Shown in pieces: positions 15,956-21,377 of a DNA stretch of 21,377 nucleotides. The notes under the pieces are model-generated. The model searched no databases and had not been told where the DNA came from. It saw only the letters and a program-made list of their open reading frames with translations. Numbering within the stretch: the stretch's first letter is position 1; the number at the start of each line of letters is the position of its first letter. The DNA is from JBNJGB01 sp051747385 (GTDB lineage Bacteria; Myxococcota_A; UBA9042; PHBI01; JACKFB01): the NCBI GenBank assembly GCA_051747385.1, contig JBNJGB010000060.1:1-21377 (forward strand), in the 5' to 3' direction. Made by a program: the position numbers and the translations under genes.

Positions 15956-16674
15956 GCCGAGCCCTGGCCACCCGGCGGAAGCGCGACCTCGGGAGCGGGA
16001 CGATGTTCGATCGCATCGCCCGCCGCTACGACCTCCTGAACCGGCTGATGAGCTTCGGCCTCGACCGCCTGTGGCGCGGGCGCCTCGTCCGATCCCTGGG
16101 ATCGCTGGAGCCCGGCGACCGGGTGCTCGACGTGGCGAGCGGGACCGCGGATGTGGCGCTGGCCGTAGCGAATGCCCGCCCCGGGGTCGTCCTGACGGGC
16201 CTCGATCCCTCCGCCAACATGCTCGACGTCGGCCGGGAGAAGGTCACCCGCGCCGGCCTGGACGAGCGGATCGACCTCGTGGTCGGCGACGCGCAGGACA
16301 TGCCCTTCGAGGACGGCGCCTTCCGCGCCACGTGCATCTCCTTCGGCATCCGGAACGTCCCCGACCGCATGCAGGGACTCCGGGAGATGACCCGCGTCAC
16401 CGCCCCCGGCGGCCGCGTCTCCATCCTGGAGCTCTCGGAGCCCCGCCGCGGCCTCATGGCCCCCCTGGCCCGCTTCCACGTCCACCACGTCGTGCCCCGC
16501 CTCGGCGGCTGGCTCTCCGGCTCCCGCGAGTATCGCTATCTCCAGGAGAGCATCGCGGCCTTCCCGCCCGCCGCGGAGTTCGCCGCCATGATGGCCGATG
16601 CGGGCCTCGTCGACGTCACCGTCCGGCGCCAGACCCTCGGCACCGCGCACCTCTACGTCGGCCGCGTCCCGTAG
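15952..16674 (+). CDS. menG: Demethylmenaquinone C-methyltransferase MenG/UbiE
   Basis: Encodes 240 aa, a class I SAM-dependent methyltransferase performing the last step of menaquinone synthesis. It has the UbiE/MenG signatures MFDRIARRYDLLNRLMSFG, SAM-binding VLDVASGTADVAL, FGIRNVPDRMQGLREM, APGGRVSILELSEP and YRYLQESIAAFPP. The GTG start at 15952 is set by an excellent ribosome site, GGAGGTGA, within the end of the DAHP synthase gene, and shares GTGA with its stop. It is the last gene of the operon. As a UbiE-type protein it could also act in ubiquinone synthesis, but no ubi genes are near. Confidence 0.95.
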   Translation: MSRALATRRKRDLGSGTMFDRIARRYDLLNRLMSFGLDRLWRGRLVRSLGSLEPGDRVLDVASGTADVALAVANARPGVVLTGLDPSANMLDVGREKVTRAGLDERIDLVVGDAQDMPFEDGAFRATCISFGIRNVPDRMQGLREMTRVTAPGGRVSILELSEPRRGLMAPLARFHVHHVVPRLGGWLSGSREYRYLQESIAAFPPAAEFAAMMADAGLVDVTVRRQTLGTAHLYVGRVP

Positions 16675-17187
16675 CAGCGGCCGGACACCATGGCGCCGAC
16701 CCCGGTCCGAACGCCGCAAGTCGCCCTCGTGCCTCCATCTCGTGCCGACAGGCTGCCTGACGCTGCCTGCATCCTCGGGGGGCCTGCCAAGCGCATTTCA
16801 GCGCCTGGGAGGCTCCTGGACCGTGCTCTGGCAAGGCGGCGGAGGTTGCGGGTAGCATGCCCTGGGGCACGGCGGGCTCCCGAGGCCCCCTGCGGCTGTG
16901 AAGGGAGTTCTGGATTTCGTGGGGCCCGCCGTGTCTCTCCATTTCCTCGCCCGTCGCCAACGGGTCCGCCCGCCGGCGACGCGCCAAGGTCGAGTCCAGG
17001 AGCCCGTAGTGTGTTGCCGAACGAGCGAGTCCGAGACGATCCTGCCCGGATCGACGTACGAGGGGTCCGCGACCGTACCCGGAGGTGCGGCGGACGGTTC
17101 TCGGACATTGAGACCGGTGAGGAAGGCCGGGATTCGCGACGGGTGCATATGCGCCACGGGCTCCCGGTGAGCAGGAGGCAGCCCCCC
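16675..17187. other. 513-bp intergenic region upstream of the molybdenum-hydroxylase operon
   Basis: No frame here shows protein-like sequence or good third-position bias, and base composition is less GC-skewed than in neighbouring genes. I found no convincing intrinsic terminator after menG and no recognisable riboswitch. There is a short dyad, GCATATGC (17145-17152), extended imperfectly to 14 bp, about 40 bp before the next gene's start. The region should hold the men operon end and the promoter of the next operon. Confidence 0.5.
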
Positions 17188-17688
17188 GTGACAGACGCCA
17201 TCTCGTTTCGCGTGAACGGCGACCACGTCTCCTGGGACGGCGGCCCCATGGCGCGCCTCCTGGACGTGCTCCGGGAGGACCTGCGGCTCACCGGCTCCAA
17301 GGAGGGCTGCGGGGAGGGCGAGTGCGGCGCCTGCACGGTGCTCCTGGACGGCCAGCCGGTGTGCGCCTGCCTGGTCCCGGTGTTCCAGGTGGACGGCCGC
17401 GAGGTCGTCACCGTGGAGGGCTTGGCGGACGGCCCGGAGCTGGACGCCGTGGAGCGGGCCTTCGTGGACGAGGGCGGCGTCCAGTGCGGCGCCTGCACGC
17501 CGGGCATGGTGGTGAACATCCGGGCCCTGCTGGAGCGCAACCCCAAGCCGACGCGCGCCGACGTGCGGGACCTGGTCTCCGGGACGCTCTGCCGCTGCAC
17601 CGGCTACGAGCGCATCTTCCGGGCGGTCGAGGTCGCCACCGGCCAGCGCATCCACGAGGGCGCGCACGACGACGGGAGGGCGTCATGA
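17188..17688 (+). CDS. Molybdenum hydroxylase 2Fe-2S subunit (CoxS/XdhC-type small subunit)
   Basis: Encodes 166 aa from a GTG at 17188, with a GCAGGAGG ribosome site about 9 nt upstream. The N-terminal plant-type ferredoxin domain carries GCGEGECGACTVLLDGQPVC, the first 2Fe-2S ligand set. The C-terminal helical domain carries QCGACTPGMV and LCRCTGYERI, the second set (Ala replaces the usual aromatic residue in CGxC). Length is normal. In this family the subunit passes electrons from the molybdenum centre in the large subunit to FAD in the medium subunit. It overlaps the FAD-subunit gene by ATGA (17685-17688). The substrate (xanthine, CO, aldehyde, nicotinate or other) cannot be told without the large subunit. 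Confidence 0.93.
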   Translation: MTDAISFRVNGDHVSWDGGPMARLLDVLREDLRLTGSKEGCGEGECGACTVLLDGQPVCACLVPVFQVDGREVVTVEGLADGPELDAVERAFVDEGGVQCGACTPGMVVNIRALLERNPKPTRADVRDLVSGTLCRCTGYERIFRAVEVATGQRIHEGAHDDGRAS

Positions 17689-18527
17689 CCGTCGCCCATC
17701 GGCCCACGGGGCTGTCCGACGCGCTGGAGGCCGTCGCCGCGGGCGCCCTGCCCGTCGCAGGTGGGACCGACCTCCTCGTGGAGGACCACGCCACCGGCCG
17801 CGTGCACGACGCCGTGGTGGACGTGCTGCGCCTGCCGGAGCTTCGCGGAATCCGGGTGGAGGACGACGCCCTCGAGGTGGGCGCCGCCAGCACCTTCTTC
17901 ACCATCCGGGAGGACCCGCTCGTCCAGGAGCACGCCCCCGTCCTCGCGGACGCCGCCGCCACCATCGGCGCCTGGCAGATGCAGAGCCGGGCCACCCTCG
18001 GCGGCAACATCGCCAACGCCTCCCCGGCCGGCGACTCCCTGCCGGTCCTTCTCGCCCTCGATGCGGAGGTCGTGCTGGCCAGCCGGGACGGCGGCGAGCG
18101 CGTGGTGCCGTACGTGGACATGCACCTGGGCTACCGCCGGACCGCGCGGCGCCCCGAGGAGCTGATCGTGAAGGTCCGCATCCCCATCCGGCCCCGCCCC
18201 CACCAGGCGTTCCGCAAGGTGGGCACGCGCGAGGCCCAGGCCATCAGCAAGGTCGTGCTCGCCTTCTGCGCGGGGAGGGACGGCGACAGCCTGACCGACG
18301 TCCGCCTCGCCGTGGGGAGCGTCGCGGCGACGCCCGTGCGACTCCGCGAGACGGAAGCCCTCTGCGACGGTCGCGCCCCCGGGCCGGCGCTCGCGGAGGA
18401 GGCCGGCCGCGCAGCGGAGGCCGAGATCGAGCCCATCGGCGACGTGCGCTCCACGGCGGACTACCGGCGGTGGGTGACGCGGCGCCTCGTCCGTCGCCTG
18501 CTCCTCGAAGCGGAGGGCGCGCCATGA
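17685..18527 (+). CDS. Molybdenum hydroxylase FAD-binding subunit (CoxM/XdhB-type)
   Basis: Encodes 280 aa, a PCMH-type FAD-binding domain protein with C-terminal CO-dehydrogenase-flavoprotein domain. FAD motifs are VAGGTDLLV (about residues 25-33) and ATLGGNIANASPAGDSLPVLL. The C-terminal part has the usual pattern of YVDMHLGYRRTARRPEELI, FRKVGTREAQAISKV, VRLAVGSVAATPVRL, then DYRRWVTRRLVRRLL at the end. The FAD motifs look closer to xanthine-dehydrogenase-type than CO-dehydrogenase-type proteins, which is a judgement from memory. It overlaps both neighbours by ATGA. Normally it works in an S-M-L heterotrimer; no L gene follows. Confidence 0.93.
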   Translation: MTVAHRPTGLSDALEAVAAGALPVAGGTDLLVEDHATGRVHDAVVDVLRLPELRGIRVEDDALEVGAASTFFTIREDPLVQEHAPVLADAAATIGAWQMQSRATLGGNIANASPAGDSLPVLLALDAEVVLASRDGGERVVPYVDMHLGYRRTARRPEELIVKVRIPIRPRPHQAFRKVGTREAQAISKVVLAFCAGRDGDSLTDVRLAVGSVAATPVRLRETEALCDGRAPGPALAEEAGRAAEAEIEPIGDVRSTADYRRWVTRRLVRRLLLEAEGAP

Positions 18528-18961
18528 AGGCCGTGTACGCCGTCCTCGCCCTCGTCATCGGGATGTCCGTCGCGCTCCAGGGCGTGGTGAACAGCCGCCT
18601 GCGCGCCGAGTGGGACCTGTCGTCGGCCATCCTGCTGAACGCGGTCATCGTGATGCTCCTGTCCGGGACCGTGTGGCTCGTCGCGGGCATGCCGATCCCC
18701 AGCCGGGAGGCCATCGCCCAGACGCCGCCCGCCACGCTCTTCGGCGGGGTCATGGGCGCGGTCATCATCTACTTCGGCGCCATCGTCTTCGGCCGGCTGC
18801 CGGCCTCGGTGGCCCTGGGGCTCATCCTCCTGGGGCAGTTCGGGACGGGCCTCGTCGTGGACGCCACGGGGTGGCTGGGGATGCCCCGGGTCGCGGTGAC
18901 GCCGACGCGGCTGGCCGGCCTGGCCTTCATCGGCCTCGGCGTCTTCCTCATGAGGAAGTAG
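18524..18961 (+). CDS. YdcZ-family (DUF606) small drug/metabolite-transporter-like membrane protein
   Basis: Encodes 145 aa with about five hydrophobic helices: residues 1-25 (MKAVYAVLALVIGMSVALQG), 34-55, 70-92, 94-115 and a final one ending GLGVFLMRK. The VALQGVVNSRL motif in helix 1 and LLGQFGTGLVVDATGWLG in helix 4 are typical of the YdcZ/DUF606 group, half-length relatives of EamA transporters that probably act as dimers. The start overlaps the FAD-subunit stop (ATGA) and only 2 bp separate its stop from the MocA-like gene. Being locked inside a molybdenum-hydroxylase operon, it may move the hydroxylase substrate or product; this is inference. Confidence 0.85.
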   Translation: MKAVYAVLALVIGMSVALQGVVNSRLRAEWDLSSAILLNAVIVMLLSGTVWLVAGMPIPSREAIAQTPPATLFGGVMGAVIIYFGAIVFGRLPASVALGLILLGQFGTGLVVDATGWLGMPRVAVTPTRLAGLAFIGLGVFLMRK

Positions 18962-18963
18962 CG

Positions 18964-19548
18964 ATGCGCGTGGGAGCCGTCATCCTGGCCGCGGGGCGTG
19001 GTCGGCGCCTCGGGCGCGGGCCCAAGGCCCACGTGGACCTGGACGGGCGCACCTTCCTGGAGCACGTGGCCGAGCGCCTGGAGCGGGCCGGATGGGCGCC
19101 GCGCATCGCCGTCCTGCCGCCGGACGGCCCGTCGCCGCACCCGATCCCCGGCCTGCGCACGGTCGCGAACCCGCGCCCCGGGGACGGGCCGCTGTCCTCC
19201 GTGATCCTCGGCGTGGACGCCCTGGACACGCCGGACGCCGTCCTGGTCCAGCCCGTGGACCACCCGCGGGTGGCCGTGGAGGACCTGCGCAGGCTGCGCG
19301 CCGCCCTGGAGGAGGCCCCGCCCCACGCCGCCCGCGTGGTCCCGTCGTTCGGAGGGCGCCGCGGGCATCCCGTGGTCCTCACGTCGCGGGCCCTGGCGGC
19401 GCTGCGCGGCGTGTCCGAGCCGGCGTCGACCACGCTGCGGGACGTCCTCGTCGCCGCGGGTGATATCGTGGAGGTCCCCGCCACGACGGACGCCGTCCTG
19501 CGCAACGTGAACACCCCCGCCGCGCTCCGCGCGGAGGAGGCGCGATGA
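18964..19548 (+). CDS. mocA: MocA-like molybdopterin nucleotidyltransferase
   Basis: Encodes 194 aa. NTP-transferase fold: the nucleotide-binding signature is VILAAGRGRRLGRGPKAHVD, with the conserved Lys in GPKA. Then follow GDGPLSSVILG (substrate loop), LVQPVDHPRV (metal Asp region), GRRGHPVVL and a C-terminal RNVNTPAAL resembling the family's INTPEDL end. The N-terminal form favours MocA (CTP:molybdenum cofactor cytidylyltransferase) over MobA. Its product would be the MCD form of the cofactor used by xanthine-dehydrogenase-family enzymes. The ribosome site is GAGGAAG, inside the preceding gene. It overlaps xdhC by ATGA (19545-19548). Confidence 0.85.
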   Translation: MRVGAVILAAGRGRRLGRGPKAHVDLDGRTFLEHVAERLERAGWAPRIAVLPPDGPSPHPIPGLRTVANPRPGDGPLSSVILGVDALDTPDAVLVQPVDHPRVAVEDLRRLRAALEEAPPHAARVVPSFGGRRGHPVVLTSRALAALRGVSEPASTTLRDVLVAAGDIVEVPATTDAVLRNVNTPAALRAEEAR

Positions 19549-20330
19549 TCCTCGAGGTGATGCGAGCCATCGTCCGGGCCGTCGAGGAGGGCCGCCGCGG
19601 CGTGGTCGCGACGGTCCTCACCTACAAGGGCTCCAGCCCGGGCAAGAAGACGCACAAGATGCTGGTCCTCGACGACGGGACCACCGTGGGCAGCGTGGGC
19701 GGCGGCACCCTGGAGGCCATGGTCCTCGACGAGGTGCCCGCCGTCCTGCGCTCGGGCCGCGGGAAGGTCCTGTCCATCCTGGCCGCCGACGTGGGCGAGG
19801 AGGCCACCGGCATGGTGTGCGGCGGCCGCGCCGAGATCGCCATGGAGGTGCTCCCCTCGGTGCCCCGCATCCTCGTCTGCGGGGGCGGACACTGCGGCCG
19901 CGAGGTCGTGCGCCTCGCCGGCCAGCTTCGATATCCCGTCGAGGTCCACGACGACCGCCCCGAGATCCTGGAGCACGAGGCGTTCGTACACGCCGCAGCG
20001 CGACACCACGGGGAGCCCGCGGACCTGGTCTCGGACGCCGGCGGCCTGGACCGCTTCAGCCACGTCCTCCTCATGTCGCGCGGCCACGCCGTGGACCGGG
20101 TCTACGGCCGGGTCGTGCTGGAGGCCGGCTACGACGGCTGGATGGGCATGCTCGGCAGCAAGCGCAAGGCGCGCGTCGTGCGCGGGCTGCTCGCGGACGA
20201 CGACGGCCTGCCCGCCGACGCGGTCGAGGCCATCGAGAGCCCGGTGGGCCTGTCCATCGGCGCCGCCACGCCCGCGGAGATCGCCGTGAGCATCCTCGCG
20301 CGCATCATCGAGGACGCCCGGCGGGCGTGA
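19545..20330 (+). CDS. xdhC: XdhC/CoxI-family molybdenum cofactor maturation protein
   Basis: Encodes 261 aa. The N-terminal XdhC/CoxI domain shows TYKGSSPGKKTHKMLV, GSVGGGTLEAMVL and GMVCGGRAEIAM. The C-terminal Rossmann domain shows RILVCGGGHCGREVVRLAG, then GYDGWMGMLGSKRKARVV and IESPVGLSIGAATPAEIAVSI, all family hallmarks. XdhC proteins bind molybdenum cofactor, protect it during sulfuration and deliver it to the large hydroxylase subunit. It is the last recognisable gene of the operon; downstream DNA is decayed. Its presence implies the cell has a functional large subunit somewhere. Confidence 0.94.
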   Translation: MILEVMRAIVRAVEEGRRGVVATVLTYKGSSPGKKTHKMLVLDDGTTVGSVGGGTLEAMVLDEVPAVLRSGRGKVLSILAADVGEEATGMVCGGRAEIAMEVLPSVPRILVCGGGHCGREVVRLAGQLRYPVEVHDDRPEILEHEAFVHAAARHHGEPADLVSDAGGLDRFSHVLLMSRGHAVDRVYGRVVLEAGYDGWMGMLGSKRKARVVRGLLADDDGLPADAVEAIESPVGLSIGAATPAEIAVSILARIIEDARRA

Positions 20331-20484
20331 CCTCGGCGGTGACGCCCACCGGTCGCCCGAGCCCTCGCGCCCTGTCCATGGCACCAGGTCGACGAGTTGC
20401 GACCCGCGCCTCTCGACGCAACGTGGACTCGTGGGGTGGGGCGCCCTACCGTGGCAGTGGCAGGAGGCACCGACATGGTCGGGC

Positions 20485-20734
20485 TCAGACTGGAGCTGCC
20501 CGAGGGCGCGCTGCCTGGAAGAGGTTGTCGACCGAGGTGACCGGACGCGGCGAGAGGTGTTGGCAGGTCTCATCGGCCGCGTTCTCCCGGTGGTCGCGGA
20601 AGGTCTCCATGGCCTCCACGAGCCACTCGGCCGGCAGCTGCAGATTTGCCCGCCGCCGCTCGGCGGTGGGCCACCCGAACCCAGGCGACTCAGGGGTCGC
20701 AAAACAGCGACAGGACCCGCTCGCCGGTCGTCAT
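20485..20734 (-). pseudogene. Small hypothetical gene split by a one-base frameshift
   Basis: A minus-strand ATG at 20734 begins MTTGERVLSLFCDP and then meets TGA (20690-20692). Dropping one base from the GGGG run at 20693-20696 (plus strand) joins it smoothly to ESPGFGWPTAERRRANLQL and on through WLVEAMETFRDHRENAADE and SVDNLFQAARP to a TGA at 20485-20487, an 82-aa product. The downstream frame has good third-position G/C bias, better than any other frame here. I do not recognise the family. It could be a true pseudogene or a sequencing indel in a homopolymer. Confidence 0.45.
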
Positions 20735-20775
20735 GGCATCGCATTTGCTCCGGGCCGCGGGGGCCGGCTCGCCGG

Positions 20776-20985
20776 TGGGCGCGGACCTTCTACGACGCGT
20801 GGGAGGACGTGGAGGGAGTCCTCCATCCGTCCTCGATGGACGCGAACCGCCCCATGCTGGCGCTCTGGGACCGCGCGGAGGGCGCGGCGCCGCGGCACCC
20901 GGTCTTCCACCGCGCCCTGGCGGACCCGGCGCTCCTGACGTTCCTCCGCGAGGCCTGCGCGCGATTCGGCTACGTGCTGGTGTAG
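20776..20985 (+). pseudogene. C-terminal gene fragment, unidentified
   Basis: An open frame ending in TAG 20983-20985 encodes protein-like, bias-consistent sequence (TFYDAWEDVEGVLHPSSM, then MLALWDRAEGAAPRHPVF, LTFLREACARFGYVLV). There is no credible start: the first in-frame ATG is at 20836 without a ribosome site, and upstream codons look non-coding. It resembles the surviving 3' end of a larger gene. I do not recognise the family. Confidence 0.35.
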
Positions 20986-21323
20986 CTCGGCCTCCGCTCC
21001 TCCGGATCGACCTTCGGCGCTGCCACGGAATCGTCTCCGATAGTGCTCCCTTTGGGCGACCGGCGATCTCCGGCGCCTCGGCCTGCCGCGACCGCTGCGC
21101 CGTGCCTGCTGGCATTCCGGCTGACGCCGGCTCTCCTGGCCCGGCGGGCCAGCGCCGCGCTGCTTGGCAGCGCCTTCGGGACGCGGCACCGGCGCTGCGC
21201 GCCTGGCCGTTCCACGCGCATTTCCCTCGGAGACCCGCGGTGCGCGAGATCGAAGGGTGCTCCAGCCTGGGTTTCTCACGGTAACCGATCGGCAGCGGAT
21301 GGTCGGCCCGGGGTGACCGCCGG
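20986..21323. other. Non-coding, hairpin-rich region
   Basis: No frame gives convincing protein. Two strong inverted repeats are visible: CTGGCCC-GGC-GGGCCAG (21136-21152), and GCAGCGCC (21167-21174) with GGCGCTGC (21191-21198). No T-run follows either, so they are not standard intrinsic terminators. The region lies between gene remnants and a minus-strand gene end. Confidence 0.4.
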
Positions 21324-21377
21324 TCAGGTGGGCGGCGGGTCCTCGTCGCCGGGGTCATCGTCCGCGTCCGCGCCGTC
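21324..21377 (-). CDS. C-terminal end of a minus-strand gene with acidic tail (cut by right edge)
   Basis: Reading the minus strand from the right edge gives 17 codons, DGADADDDPGDEDPPPT, then TGA (21324-21326). Acidic/proline tails of this type are common at the C-termini of genes in such genomes. Only the tail is visible, so no function can be given. A chance frame is possible. Confidence 0.4.
   Translation of the reverse strand, partial: DGADADDDPGDEDPPPT

Noticed and set aside
16675..16720. Possible intrinsic terminator after menG (CGGAC...GTCCG)
   Set aside because: Only a 5-bp stem with a long loop and no T-run.
16840..17180. Possible molybdenum-cofactor riboswitch upstream of the hydroxylase operon
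   Set aside because: I could not recognise the conserved Moco RNA core; only weak isolated hairpins are visible.
20690..21358. 222-codon minus-strand open frame at the right end
   Set aside because: Arg/Pro/Ala-rich sequence with no protein-like pattern, except its last 15 codons, which belong to the frameshifted small gene.

Overview
The window is very GC-rich, with strong G/C bias at third codon positions. Genes are tightly packed and many stop/start codons overlap as ATGA or GTGA. A large cysteine-rich IPT/kelch lipoprotein with a C-x5-C-x5-C-x6-C 'DADC' motif, a classical menaquinone pathway and a GbsR/MarR-like regulator together suggest a Myxococcota-type (former Deltaproteobacteria) chromosome. 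This placement is inference from gene style; no rRNA or other marker gene is present.

Layout. (1) 1-214: C-terminal end of an unidentified plus-strand gene. (2) 5992-258, minus strand: a 1636-aa surface lipoprotein followed by a 265-aa outer-membrane beta-barrel protein, probably one transcription unit. (3) 6821-6240, minus: a GbsR/MarR-type regulator, divergent from the next operon, with a near-perfect 20-bp dyad between them. (4) 6950-16674, plus: a menaquinone operon in the order menF, menD, menA, menC-menE (one fused ORF), long-chain polyprenyl diphosphate synthase, DAHP synthase, menG/ubiE. A hotdog thioesterase resembling DHNA-CoA thioesterases lies on the opposite strand (13813-13376), nested entirely inside the 3' part of the menC-menE reading frame. 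(5) 16675-17187: 513 bp without a convincing gene. (6) 17188-20330, plus: a molybdenum-hydroxylase operon with 2Fe-2S subunit, FAD subunit, YdcZ-family membrane protein, MocA-like nucleotidyltransferase and XdhC. The large molybdopterin-binding catalytic subunit is absent. (7) 20331-21377: a decayed region with a frameshifted small gene, a gene fragment and hairpins, ending in the C-terminus of an acidic-tailed minus-strand gene.

How the genes work together. DAHP synthase feeds the shikimate pathway to chorismate. MenF, MenD, MenC and MenE take chorismate to o-succinylbenzoyl-CoA. The thioesterase plausibly releases DHNA from DHNA-CoA. MenA joins DHNA to the prenyl chain made by the polyprenyl synthase, and MenG methylates the product to menaquinone. 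MenH and MenB are needed but not in the window. Most of a quinone pathway, including entry-point carbon supply and side-chain synthesis, is therefore in one transcription unit, possibly under the adjacent regulator. The most unusual points are the menC-menE fusion, its 148-residue tail encoded antisense and in codon register to the thioesterase gene, the five-fold four-cysteine repeat of the lipoprotein, and the hydroxylase operon without a large subunit.
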